Shown here: positions 1 through 8,850 of the stretch, in pieces | Layout of the letters: each line of letters begins with the position of its first letter | Numbering within the stretch: position 1 is the stretch's first letter | From: Effrenium voratum | Lineage: Eukaryota; Sar; Dinophyceae; Suessiales; Symbiodiniaceae | Direction of reading: 5' to 3' | DNA length: 64,000 bases | Assembly (NCBI GenBank): GCA_963377175.1 | Contig: CAUJNA010003812.1 | Location: forward strand, 1 to 64,000 | Made by a program: the position numbers and the translations under genes | Notes under the pieces: generated by a model | Seen by the model: the letters and a program-made list of their open reading frames with translations, nothing else | Database searches by the model: none | Told to the model about the DNA's origin: nothing

Positions 1-31
1 GGATCCGAAGCTCACCACGATTGATCCAGAT

Positions 32-1699
32 ATGGAAAGGGCTGGTCAGCTGATTGAGGATGACAGTGCCGCGAAGTTCGATGAACTGGTTGGCAGGGTG
101 TCCCACATCAGTAAGGACAAGCTCGACAAATCCCACATTGCCTGGCCGGACCATGAAAAGTTGCGCCGGTACCGTGCGGTCAGGACTGCTGCGATAGTGG
201 CGGAAATGAAGCGCCGGGGAGTGGAGGTTACGGAGATGAACGCCATACACTTGGCGGCCATCTTTTGCGCTGCGGTTCCGACGGACCCTGCTTTCTTGCT
301 TCCTTACCACGCTGCCTTCGCGTTTGAGGAGAGCATCGAGGTTGGCGGGAATGCACTACCCGTGGATAGCAGTACTGAGCCTGCCGCTCAACCATGCGGC
401 GGGATGTGGGTGGGAGACCCGAAATCCTGGCCGGAATGGAAGACGGTTCATCAGCAGACGGCCTTGGTAAAGACGGTCGCTGATCAGGCCGAGGTGGTAT
501 TCGGGGATCACCCTCTGTATAGCGGAGATGATTTCGGCGATGCGGAGCACCATTTCCATGCACTCCGTGCCTGGATGAGCGAGAGGCCAAACGCGCTGTT
601 CACTCCCCCGGAAGTGGTCGTCGATGCGATGATGCTAACCGAGGGAAGGAACAGAGAGGAGATCGTTAGGTGCTCCTCAGGACGGCGGCTTTCGTCGGTC
701 CCGTCGGTCATGAAGTTTGCAACGGCCGATAGGCCGGGAATGCGGGGATACCTGCATGCGATGGGACAGATGTCGGGTCTGATCACTTCCATAGGTGATG
801 CGATCGAATGGGATCATCGTCAGGTGTTGAGGATCTCGCCTAAGAACCCGGCAAGCGCCACTGATGTTGAAATTGGTCCTGACGATAGGTGGGCATTCTT
901 CGACTTGGCAATCAACTTCAGAGACCAGACGGATACCGAAAAGGTCCTCATCCATGGAACTTCGCAATCCTCGTTGTGGAGCATTCTGGGTGGTATGCAG
1001 GTTACTGCGTCCACCGCGAGCGATGAGGCTGTGGGTGTATGGACATCGTTGAAGACGAATGAGGCCCTGGGGTACTGCACTCTATCGCACTACGGCCAGA
1101 ACACGTGGGCGAGGGTTGGGATTTGCATCACGCAGCCGGATGAGACCGAGAATCTGTTCGGCGACAACCCCTACCTGAAGGGAGTCAAGAGAGGGGCTCA
1201 GCGAGTGTTCCCGAACGCGAGGTTGGGGATCCGTGGAATCTGCATCAAGCTCGAGAAGCCTGCGGCGGACTCACAGTTTGTGGAGCTGTGCAACTCAGGG
1301 GGCGATAGCACCCTGCAGTACTACAACCCATTCGTTGAATGGAACCCGCATGCTCCCTCGGTCGTGTGGGCTATGCACAAGTTCTTCCCCGAGAACTACA
1401 TGGGACCGATAGGTCTATCTGTTGAAGAGGAGAACATGCGTGCTGCTCCAGGGACTCCCCAGGCTGCCGAGGCAGATGGTGGTGTGCTTTACGCCAGGAT
1501 CGTGCCGAAGTCGAACATGAATGAGGCCATCCGGGGCGATACATTCGAGATCACCTTGACGAAGGGGTACTTCACCGAGGTCAAGGAGGAAGCAAAGGCC
1601 GTTGGGCGGGGAGCGCTCATCCCGAGGGAGCTCGAGTGTTTTGGCTGCCGTGTTAGCGGATGTGATGCTGTCTATCTACCCATCCATCGTGCTGAATGA
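32..1699 (+). CDS. ORF A1, putative ADP-ribosyltransferase (PARP-like) fold protein
   Basis: A 555-residue ORF from an ATG at 32; the frame may extend left of the window. Residues 306-325 read LIHGTSQSSLWSILGG, followed near 333-350 by GVWTSLKTNEALGYC. This matches the order in PARP/ART folds: an HGT strand, an Ile-x2-Gly helix end, a GVY-like strand (here GVW), then Ala and Tyr-Cys. H308 would be the NAD-contacting His; the usual Tyr is Trp, and I cannot place the catalytic Glu. The flanks (1-300, 370-555) are not recognised. The stop at 1697-1699 is one base before an ATG at 1701. Hairpins at 188-201, 656-678, 723-736, 1296-1315 and 1404-1415 lie inside the frame. The family call is inference; a toxin-type or RNA 2'-phosphotransferase-like ART relative is equally possible. 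Confidence 0.6.
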   Translation: MERAGQLIEDDSAAKFDELVGRVSHISKDKLDKSHIAWPDHEKLRRYRAVRTAAIVAEMKRRGVEVTEMNAIHLAAIFCAAVPTDPAFLLPYHAAFAFEESIEVGGNALPVDSSTEPAAQPCGGMWVGDPKSWPEWKTVHQQTALVKTVADQAEVVFGDHPLYSGDDFGDAEHHFHALRAWMSERPNALFTPPEVVVDAMMLTEGRNREEIVRCSSGRRLSSVPSVMKFATADRPGMRGYLHAMGQMSGLITSIGDAIEWDHRQVLRISPKNPASATDVEIGPDDRWAFFDLAINFRDQTDTEKVLIHGTSQSSLWSILGGMQVTASTASDEAVGVWTSLKTNEALGYCTLSHYGQNTWARVGICITQPDETENLFGDNPYLKGVKRGAQRVFPNARLGIRGICIKLEKPAADSQFVELCNSGGDSTLQYYNPFVEWNPHAPSVVWAMHKFFPENYMGPIGLSVEEENMRAAPGTPQAAEADGGVLYARIVPKSNMNEAIRGDTFEITLTKGYFTEVKEEAKAVGRGALIPRELECFGCRVSGCDAVYLPIHRAE

Positions 1700-1700
1700 G

Positions 1701-3301
1701 ATGAGTCGCTGCCAAGACAAGATGGTAATCTTGCTTCGGTGCTTGGCGGCCAGTGGGACGGGCGCTGCGGTAAGGATCGCTGCGGCCATGTCGGCCGGGT
1801 ACGGCCCCCCGGTATACAAGAAGGAGTCCGCGGCCCCGGATGCGTGTTCTACCTGCTGGATCAGACGTTCAACACTGCATCCACGAAGAACAAGAAAGGG
1901 ATGGACCCAGCAAAGTTGGCGGAGAATATCCTCACGTGCAGGACAAAGAATGATCGGTTGAGGGGTTCCCCGGATAACCGACCGTTCAAGAACTATGTGG
2001 TGCATTACGTGACCAGTGCTCGTGATAACGAGGAGACATCCCTTCGGATGATGGTCGACAAGGCGTACGAGCTGATGGACAAGCGGACGGAAGAGTGCGT
2101 CCAGAAGTACGGTAGTGCGGACGCCGCGAGGTCTGACCTGTATGTCTTTGGCCTCCGTGGCTCCTACCTATATAGGTGGGAGAAGAACGCATGGAGGGCG
2201 AGAAGCGATGCGGCAACCGTGTGGAGTAAGGACGTCGGGTCGCTGATCGCGCTCAACAACAAGGTGAAGGTGATGGTTTGCGGCCCGGGGCGATCGTTAG
2301 ATCGAGAGGGCGACCAAGGGGTTCACATGCAGAAGGAGATCCAGTTTAAGATGAGCGATCTCCGCGTGAATTTGATCCCAGTGGTTTCAGCAGACGCTGT
2401 GTCATGGGGGAGTGAAGTTGACAACTACGGTAGGAATCGGCCAGTCCAAAGCGCATGGATTGTGGTGCCGGCCTATCTTGCGGCTGTCCCGGACTTCTTC
2501 TCCCTGACTAGGACTACGTGGCCTGGTTCCGTCACGTTGTTCATCAGGGACAACATCCTCAAGCTTTTGAAGGAGGGTACTTCTTCGAAGATGGGTGATG
2601 GCGGCTCGATGTCTGAGTCTGAGGATGTCGATATGACAGGTGCCGCTCAGGGAGGACCGCCGATAGGCGTAACCCCCGGTGGGCAATCTGACGCAGGTCA
2701 GCGTGCGGAAGGTCAGACCGCTGCCCCGAAAGCACCTCCTAAGGCGTTAGTCACGAAGGAGATGCTGGCATCGGTGAGACCAAAGTCTCCGCCGAACCCA
2801 CCTCGGAGTCCGAGGGTTTCTTCACCTCAGGTCACTGCGACCGAAGTTGGGAATCGATGGTCATCGAATCTTCGGACGCCTAGAGCAACGATTGAGGAGG
2901 AGAACACGGGTGGCTCCACCGAGGTCGATGATCTCCTACCCGATAGGGAAGGGATCAATCTCCCTACGGATACCTTCAATGATGGTGAGGGTCCGACCGA
3001 GGCCGAACTACTAGAGTTCACCGGGGACGTTGAGATGGAGCTGGAGAAGGAGGCCGAGGTTCCCGCTGTAGGTGAGGGAGAGACTCCCGGTAGGGAGGCT
3101 GAGATACCTCAGGCCACTGCAGCCACGACTGAACCATCGGTGGAATCGTCTGCAGCAAGGCGAGCGGCGTCGCCCGTTAGGGAGGAACGCAGGGCTCGGG
3201 ATCCTGTTGGTACCCAGAAGAAGGAAGAGGCGTCGGATCCGGTTGGCCCAGATGTGCCAATCTCCTATGCTCCCAAGTACACGGACGATGACGGGGACTA
3301 G
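1701..3301 (+). CDS. ORF A2, unknown protein with an internal frameshift
   Basis: An ATG at 1701 opens a frame giving MSRCQDKMVILLRCLAASG and on to about 1830. The protein-like sequence then continues one frame back as GCVFYLLDQTFNTASTKNKK and runs to TAG at 3299-3301. The switch falls near 1815-1850, just after a C6 run, so a 1-nt indel (mutation or assembly error) is the simplest reading. The first 260 or so residues look globular; the rest (from about 2580) is rich in Pro, Glu, Ala and Ser and probably disordered. After the TAG the same frame stays open to 3497. Hairpins lie at 2291-2304, 2658-2669, 2939-2948, 3084-3097 and 3173-3182. No family recognised. Confidence 0.55.
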
Positions 3302-3497
3302 CGGGATACTGCAGCGACCCCGAAGGCGGCTTCGACCCAGGAGTCTCGAGGGGGCATACACAATTATGCGAACACGCACCCGGAGCATCCGGGGGAAGCG
3401 CCCGAGCTGAAGCCAGCGGAGGTTCGGCATCACCGTGAGCATAGTTCCTATCTGTCTTCAAGGGGCTCACGGACCTGCGGAGAGCAGGTCAAATAGG
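3302..3497 (+). other. In-frame continuation of ORF A2 after a TAG followed by CGG
   Basis: The A2 frame remains open for about 65 codons after the TAG at 3299-3301 and reads like coding sequence (for example HNYANTHPEHPGEAPELKP) until TAG at 3495-3497. The next ORF then takes over in another frame. This could be stop readthrough, a point mutation, or a remnant of one long polyprotein frame. The stop context is GAC TAG CGG. Confidence 0.35.
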
Positions 3498-3980
3498 AGG
3501 TTCATCGTTCAGCATACCCTGGCCAGGGAGGCTGGTGAGCCCTTCATCTATGCCGTGATCCGGAACAAGGCAATCACTCGAGAGCGGGTTACCGCAGAGG
3601 AGTGGAGGAAGGCGAACGAGACTAGCCACATTGTGTTCCCTAATCGCGATAGCGAGTGGAATGCCGTGTTGGATCGGGCTGTGCACAATGACTGCATGTA
3701 CGGAGCATTGGATGCTTCCCGAGCAGCTGGGAGGATCGATCAGGAGTACATCAATCCTCGAGATCGGAAGTCTACGCCATGGGCTGATCAACAATGGAAC
3801 ATGAAGAAGGTGGCGACTGAGGCTGCCCACATCCCGTTAGGGATGAGGCAGGACATTCAGGCGAAGTACCATCATGGACGAGCAACCCCGGGAGACTGGG
3901 CAGATATGCCCGATCGGGATGATTACATGGTTCGTGGTGTCGTTAGTGACCCGAACCGCAGGGCGTATGGCCGGGAGTGA
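3435..3980 (+). CDS. ORF A3, unknown
   Basis: The open frame gives up to 181 residues. The protein-like part begins around 3490 (RRFIVQHTLAREAGEPFIYA) and ends at TGA 3978-3980. The nominal start is GTG, which is unlikely in a eukaryote. The region between A2 and here looks coding in the A2 frame up to 3497, so A3 may be a continuation of A2 shifted by one base rather than a separate gene. It is charged and Arg-rich, with no recognised domain. Hairpins at 3644-3655 and 3830-3845 (6-bp CATCCC/GGGATG stem, GTTA loop) lie inside. Confidence 0.45.
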   Translation: MSIVPICLQGAHGPAESRSNRRFIVQHTLAREAGEPFIYAVIRNKAITRERVTAEEWRKANETSHIVFPNRDSEWNAVLDRAVHNDCMYGALDASRAAGRIDQEYINPRDRKSTPWADQQWNMKKVATEAAHIPLGMRQDIQAKYHHGRATPGDWADMPDRDDYMVRGVVSDPNRRAYGRE

Positions 3981-6900
3981 GGGCAACCTTGCTGAACGCG
4001 CAAACGGGTCAATGCATCCCTTTGGATGATCCGACTTGGGTACCGGAGATTGCATCATCACACCTGTTGGTAGGGACAATCACTACGATCGCATCGCACG
4101 TGGACTGCGCCCTTGGGCGCGCGTGGCGTATGCCCATGTTCCACCCTCAGCTGATGGCGGCGACGGCGATGCTGGAGAAGTTGCAGAAGTACTTCAACGC
4201 GCTGAACGAAGCGGTGCTAGGCAAGCGGTTGGGAACTGCGCCTTTCGGCGTGATAGCCGGTCACCTCGCTCCGGAGTTGCGGACTATCCCGACGAGGGAG
4301 CAGATGCCCGACACGCTGGCGCAATCAGCGGCTGAGATTATGCTGTCTCATGTGTCGGCATTGTCCCATTCAGGGTCTACTTCCGATAGGAAGGAGATCC
4401 TCGGTAGGGATGGGCTCCCGTTCGGGAAATCATGGTTCGAAGATGACCCTGAAGAGGCCACTTGGCCTGGACACCATATGGCTGGGGGTGTCGCTGTCCC
4501 GCTGAAGCCGAAGACGAAGATCGTGTGGGGAAAGCGACCGCATGTGGATGACGAGGGTGATGTGGACCCTGGGGCGAGCTCTTCGGGGCAACCGAGGACC
4601 GAGCCGGCCCCCGATAGGGGCGCCGGGTCGGGAAAGGACGATGATGTGACGCTTCCTGACATTGGGAAACTTTCCGTGACGGAGAAGAAGAAAGACGACA
4701 TGGATGTGGATCAGGAAGGCTCCAAGAAGGGTTCCGCCGGGACGGAGAAGCCCACGCCTCGGGATACTGAGGCTGGGAAGACAGACCCGAGCGAGATCAC
4801 CAACTTCAAAGGGGCCACCTTCGAGGAGTACCGAAAGACTGCTCCAGACTATGTGTACAGCGGGGAGGGAGATGATCGAAGGATCCTTCCCAAGAACACT
4901 CCGATTGACATGGAGAAATCGTTGCCAGCTGAGGCAGCGCTCCTGATTCCTAGAGCAGTGGCCACGCAAAAGGAGGCTGAGGAAGCCGAGAAGGCCGCGA
5001 TGGAGGCCATCCGCGGGGACTTTAGGCTCCCTGACGTGGGTCAGGAAGACAGGGAGAAGGTCGACCCTCACACCGTGACGGATGAAGACTTGGCTGCGTC
5101 GATAGATGCGTTGACTAGGAGGTTGAGCGACATGCCTGAATGGTCGGGAAATCTGATTGATCCTGCAAAGTCTGCTGAGCTGGTCGCGGCGAGATGGGGC
5201 GGAAAGGCGAGTTATGACAAGCCTGAGGCTCCTCTGACTGAGGCTGGGATGAAGAGTGCGTCATTGGAGGATCGAGCTTATGCCCTGTCGCAGCTGAATG
5301 AGATGGTGAACTTTCACAAGAAGCACCTATGCTCTGGGCGAGGAGCGCCAATGGTAAGTGCAGCTGCCCCCAGTGGACCCTTTGCTCCTGACCAGGTGGA
5401 TGAAAGCAGAAAGTTCCGAACGAGTGAGGCGGCAAGCAAGATGACCTACAATCTTGTGGTCCTGGACGGAAAGAGGGATTATCTTGCCGATAGGCGGGAA
5501 ATCAACCCAGAACTAAGGGATACTGGGGTTATCCCTGATGAGGCTGCCACATGCCAGATTGTGATTCCCTCGAAGACAAGGTTGGGCGAATACGTCCCGA
5601 ACTACGAGGAGACCGCGGGCACCGTTGCAGGGCGGGAGGCGGCAAAGGAGTTGATGAGACTGCTCTCATGCGACTTTGAAGGTCTGGTCATCAATTCGAA
5701 GAAAGTCTCGGAGTTATTCGAGGAACGTGTGCTGAGGGAAACTGGACGTGAGGCTGGAAACTGGGTGAGTAGTGACCAGGCCATCTGGTTCCTGAGAGAG
5801 ATCACGGGCATGGAGAACGCTGAGATGTCGTGGAAGTTCTTCATTCCGACGATCAAAGCTTTCCCGATAGGGCAAGTTGAGGCGATGCTCATGGTCATGT
5901 ACGATGGGAATGGTGTCATCCTTAGGGAGAGCACTAGGTTAGTGGCCGTTAGGTACACGCGGATCGGACGTGACATGAGTTACAGTGCCGTCAGGCAAAG
6001 GTACACCCAAGAAGATGCACCTGGAGGATCTCTGATGTACGAGATGCACTGGAATGAACTCCCTATGGTGGGATACGTCGTCATGAAGTTCTCGGACTTT
6101 AGGAAGGCGGTTCAGCTCCAAAAGGTGAGGCGAAACGGAAAGGCCATGATCGAGATATTGATCACGAGGCCCGATGTGTACGATACCATTGGGGATGGAA
6201 GGCAGGATGAGGGCCTGGTCCCACTTGTGGAAACCATGGCGCCGAACGCCGAGGTATCGCCATCATGGTACGTCAGGGACAGGCTGCGGAACTACTCGGG
6301 AAGGTACGTGGTGGTAATCGTGGACCTTCGGGTGCGCTGGTCGTTGGTTGGACCCGTGTTTCTGACAAGGAGAAAGACCCTTGCCGTTCGGAACGAGATC
6401 CACATGGGCGCTTGGAAGGCGGCATACATGTACGATGACTACACGATAGTGTATCATCGGGCATGGGACTATGGTGACCTTACCCCCGATAGGGGAGAGC
6501 ACAAGCGATCGCGTGAAGAGGTCAGGTTGAATGTGACCACCACGTTCTGTTTGAGGTGCGCGGAGATGACGCCAAATGGGATGCACTTGTGCCCTGGGTG
6601 TGCGCTCCCGGTCTTCTACCCGAACTTCATCCCAAACGCGGACGAAAGTGACTTCGAGAGATGCCACATCGTCCCGGAGTGGGTGAGGAGCATGAGGCAG
6701 TTCAAGCCCAAGAGGATCCCATCCGAAGTGGTCGGAGTTATCAAGAGGAACTTGATTTCCTATTCAATGGCGTCTGACCTGAGGATGACGGTGCAGAGCG
6801 GCATCAGACTGCCCCCTTATCTTGGTGAGGACAAGGGAGGAGTCGATACGGCGTGGGATGAGCTGGCGAAGGTGCTCTTCCAATTCTCCTATGTGTCGGG

Positions 6901-7330
6901 GATTTCGGCCTCGGATGCGTTCGTGGAGAAGTGGGTGGCGAAGCACCTGATTATGACCAATCAAGTCGATAGATTTGATTCGGTCACTGAGTACTTCCGA
7001 GCTAACCCGAGGCATGCTGCTCAGTGGGGTAGGCGTATGACGACTTCCGTTAGGAAGTTCGCTCGCCATGACACGTACTTGTCCTTCTATATCCCGATGG
7101 CGTACGTGATTGGCTCCGCGGCGGGGCATCTGACTCCATTGTATCCGACCCGTCGGAAGGACGTGGACATCCTGGCCAGTCATGCGTTGATATCGGAACT
7201 CAGGAAGTACATGGTATCAGAGACAGGGTACGATGAGAAGAAGAGATTGAAGGAGCAATCAGTGCCGGGCAGTCGGAGCCTCCCGCCCCCTTCCGCGACC
7301 CATTCGTCTACGTTAGCCACGAAAGGGTGA
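3977..7330 (+). CDS. ORF A4, large protein with zinc ribbon, unknown function
   Basis: A 1117-codon open frame, the largest in the window. The nominal GTG start overlaps the A3 stop by 4 nt (GTGA), and the frame is open from 3950, so the true start or join is uncertain. Residues about 1-120 look globular with a helical segment. About 170-310 are acidic/Lys-rich and probably disordered. About 400-1090 are globular. C858, C861, C872 and C875 form C-x2-C-x10-C-x2-C, a zinc-ribbon spacing. A YDDY near residue 820 lacks reverse-transcriptase context. Hairpins lie at 4380-4393, 4609-4620, 5096-5109, 5483-5498, 5863-5872, 6440-6453, 6484-6495, 6959-6980 and 7043-7058. I do not recognise the family; a core or replication-associated protein of the element is conceivable but unsupported. 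Confidence 0.6.
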   Translation: MRATLLNAQTGQCIPLDDPTWVPEIASSHLLVGTITTIASHVDCALGRAWRMPMFHPQLMAATAMLEKLQKYFNALNEAVLGKRLGTAPFGVIAGHLAPELRTIPTREQMPDTLAQSAAEIMLSHVSALSHSGSTSDRKEILGRDGLPFGKSWFEDDPEEATWPGHHMAGGVAVPLKPKTKIVWGKRPHVDDEGDVDPGASSSGQPRTEPAPDRGAGSGKDDDVTLPDIGKLSVTEKKKDDMDVDQEGSKKGSAGTEKPTPRDTEAGKTDPSEITNFKGATFEEYRKTAPDYVYSGEGDDRRILPKNTPIDMEKSLPAEAALLIPRAVATQKEAEEAEKAAMEAIRGDFRLPDVGQEDREKVDPHTVTDEDLAASIDALTRRLSDMPEWSGNLIDPAKSAELVAARWGGKASYDKPEAPLTEAGMKSASLEDRAYALSQLNEMVNFHKKHLCSGRGAPMVSAAAPSGPFAPDQVDESRKFRTSEAASKMTYNLVVLDGKRDYLADRREINPELRDTGVIPDEAATCQIVIPSKTRLGEYVPNYEETAGTVAGREAAKELMRLLSCDFEGLVINSKKVSELFEERVLRETGREAGNWVSSDQAIWFLREITGMENAEMSWKFFIPTIKAFPIGQVEAMLMVMYDGNGVILRESTRLVAVRYTRIGRDMSYSAVRQRYTQEDAPGGSLMYEMHWNELPMVGYVVMKFSDFRKAVQLQKVRRNGKAMIEILITRPDVYDTIGDGRQDEGLVPLVETMAPNAEVSPSWYVRDRLRNYSGRYVVVIVDLRVRWSLVGPVFLTRRKTLAVRNEIHMGAWKAAYMYDDYTIVYHRAWDYGDLTPDRGEHKRSREEVRLNVTTTFCLRCAEMTPNGMHLCPGCALPVFYPNFIPNADESDFERCHIVPEWVRSMRQFKPKRIPSEVVGVIKRNLISYSMASDLRMTVQSGIRLPPYLGEDKGGVDTAWDELAKVLFQFSYVSGISASDAFVEKWVAKHLIMTNQVDRFDSVTEYFRANPRHAAQWGRRMTTSVRKFARHDTYLSFYIPMAYVIGSAAGHLTPLYPTRRKDVDILASHALISELRKYMVSETGYDEKKRLKEQSVPGSRSLPPPSATHSSTLATKG

Positions 7331-7914
7331 GGACGGTTCTTGATGGTCGTCAACCGGAGCCATTGGACGTGAACATCGAAGGGCTTCAATCGGTGCATCA
7401 TGCTGCGCAGGGTCCTGGCCCTAAGCAGGAGCCGATCGTCAAGGGCGGAAAAGGAAAAGGGAAGAAGGGGGAAAAGGGCGGTAAGGGCGGTAGTCCTTCC
7501 GGCCCACCACCGAAGTCAGGTGAAGTGCCAGGAAAAGGGTCTGGTAAGGGCGATAGTCCATCTGTCTCACAGGCAAAAGCGAAGGCTGATGCTGGGCCGG
7601 CTCCGATGGAGGTTGATGCAACTGTGGCTCAACCGAAGAAGACTTGGGTCGCGATAGCGGCTGAAGGAGCCCGGCCGAGTGCAAAGGCTAAAATGACCCC
7701 GGTTCCAAAGGCCGAGCCAAAAGGGAAGGCCGCTTCAGTATCTGAGGCGAAGAATGCTCCGGCTCCGAAGGCTGAAGCTAAGGAGGCGAAGCAGGCCGAA
7801 CCGAAGGTTGAGGTCAAGAAGGAGGCGGAGACGGCGCTCCTGGCGGTAGTCGGGGGTCGGCCGAAGGGCAGAAGAGAGAAAGGAAGTCCCGTTGGGATCC
7901 TGATGAGGCCGTGA
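7327..7914 (+). CDS. ORF A5, Lys/Gly/Pro/Ala-rich low-complexity protein
   Basis: The nominal GTG start overlaps the A4 stop (GTGA), but the frame is open from 7237 and already reads protein-like before the GTG (DPFVYVSHERVRTVLDG). A -1 frame join from A4 within 7237-7300 therefore fits better than fresh initiation. The product is dominated by GKGKK and KGGKGG stretches and Pro/Ala/Lys repeats, so it is likely disordered and possibly nucleic-acid binding by charge. Stem-loops with loop GGTA (7483-7498) and GATA (7548-7559, 7648-7661) occur inside. It ends at TGA 7912-7914. Confidence 0.5.
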   Translation: MRTVLDGRQPEPLDVNIEGLQSVHHAAQGPGPKQEPIVKGGKGKGKKGEKGGKGGSPSGPPPKSGEVPGKGSGKGDSPSVSQAKAKADAGPAPMEVDATVAQPKKTWVAIAAEGARPSAKAKMTPVPKAEPKGKAASVSEAKNAPAPKAEAKEAKQAEPKVEVKKEAETALLAVVGGRPKGRREKGSPVGILMRP

Positions 7915-8579
7915 AGGAGTCAACGAAGCGGGAGGCGTCGACGAGGCCTGATGACGTTGACAGCAGACCGGGTGCGGCAGCGAGAGAGGCTAGTGGGGAT
8001 GACTCTGCGCTTGGTAGGTCTTCGGCAAAGGACGCGGTAGCGCCTCTGACGGCCTCCAAGGCAATGGCGAAGAAACCTGAAGGAGGTGAGATCAGGTTGC
8101 AGCCGGCTGAGCGAACTGCGGCGAGCCCGGTGGAGGGTCACTTCCTGGTGCTGCCTGAGAGTTCGGTGGTGGACGCCCTCCTGTCGGTTTCCACCAACAG
8201 AGTGCTGAACAAGCAGGTCAGGGATTTCATCAGAAATGGTGAAGAAGCTTCGGCACTGGAAGCTCTCAATCAGATCGTCACGAACTCTCGTTCTGGGAGG
8301 AGACGCAGAGACTCGGACGTCTCCCGCACTCCGTCTCGGAGGTCCGTTAGGACTGTGGACACCAGGGATTCCAGAGAGTCGAGAAGACGCAGATACCGTC
8401 CGCGGCGCGAGGATGATCGTGACCGGAGGAGGGACGATGCCCGTGATCGTCGTGATGATGATTCACTCGATCGAGAGCGAGAACGAAGGCGAGATGATCG
8501 CAGGAGATCCGAGAGGGATCGTGATAGGGACCGTGCGCGGGGCGGACGTGACCGGAGGAGACGTGACGATAGCCGATAG
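7911..8579 (+). CDS. ORF A6, Arg/Ser/Asp-rich (RS/RD-like) tail protein
   Basis: The frame overlaps A5 by a GTGA quartet, but it is open further upstream, where it reads RERKSRWDPDEAVKESTKRE across the end of A5. Another -1 join is likely. Residues about 60-125 contain a short globular-looking segment (VVDALLSVSTNRVLNKQVRD). From about residue 128 onward the protein is Arg/Asp/Ser-rich (RDRRRDDARDRRDDD), resembling RS/RD tails of RNA-binding proteins by composition. Hairpins lie at 8342-8353 and 8571-8582, the latter spanning the TAG stop at 8577-8579. Confidence 0.5.
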   Translation: MKESTKREASTRPDDVDSRPGAAAREASGDDSALGRSSAKDAVAPLTASKAMAKKPEGGEIRLQPAERTAASPVEGHFLVLPESSVVDALLSVSTNRVLNKQVRDFIRNGEEASALEALNQIVTNSRSGRRRRDSDVSRTPSRRSVRTVDTRDSRESRRRRYRPRREDDRDRRRDDARDRRDDDSLDRERERRRDDRRRSERDRDRDRARGGRDRRRRDDSR

Positions 8580-8850
8580 GCTGAGTCACGAGGATTGCGG
8601 CCGATAGGCTTGCGTCCATTCTCCAATGGTCAGCGCGGTGCGGAGGTGGTGATGTTCCTCCCGAACCGCTGAGGCGCGGAGATCAAGTCCCTCCCGTACC
8701 GCTGCTCGGCTGCTGGTCGTGTTCATCATGAAGTAGTGTGAGTGAGAGGGAAAGCAAACTAATGGGGGGATACTCCCGGGTTTGCGGAATTCAAGCATTT
8801 TTCAGGTACGCATGGTCAGGAGTACCTCTCGCCGATAGGCGAGGGTACTT
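8580..8850 (+). other. Element A 3' non-coding region with GATA hairpins
   Basis: No credible ORF. Contains hairpin 8599-8610 and the elaborate hairpin 8821-8849: AGTACC/GGTACT outer arms, one unpaired T at 8827, CTCGCC/GGCGAG inner arms, GATA loop. Element B begins immediately after it. Confidence 0.45.
8821..8849 (+). repeat. Bulged 12-bp hairpin with GATA loop at the Element B insertion site
   Basis: Arms 8821-8826/8844-8849 and 8828-8833/8838-8843 are fully complementary, with T8827 bulged and loop GATA at 8834-8837. The TA flanking Element B starts at 8850. Confidence 0.75.

Larger units (their letters stand above)
1..8850 (+). mobile_element. Element A, left part: multi-ORF GC-rich element with GNTA-loop hairpins
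   Basis: This GC-rich stretch holds six plus-strand ORFs packed almost end to end, unlike the repeat-dense DNA beyond 17.4 kb. It is unified by short hairpins with loop GATA, GTTA or GGTA closed by C-G. Another such hairpin at 17238-17251, beyond the inserted Element B, argues that the element resumes at 16901. The left end lies outside the window. I see no reverse transcriptase, integrase, polymerase or transposase. It could be a large mobile element or an integrated viral-like genome; calling it mobile is inference. Confidence 0.5.

Noticed and set aside
3977..3980. GTGA overlaps taken as bacterial-type translational coupling with GUG starts
   Set aside because: Nothing else suggests bacterial DNA, no Shine-Dalgarno-like sequence is consistently present, and the downstream frames are open and protein-like before the GTG at two junctions.
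6425..6445. YDDY in ORF A4 as a reverse-transcriptase catalytic box
   Set aside because: The tyrosine and the following residues do not fit the usual [FY]-x-D-D strand context, no other RT motifs are visible, and the string overlaps a hairpin.
185..8850. GATA motifs as GATA transcription-factor sites
   Set aside because: The flanking complementary arms and the equivalent GTTA and GGTA loops show the signal is a stem-loop, not a linear binding site.
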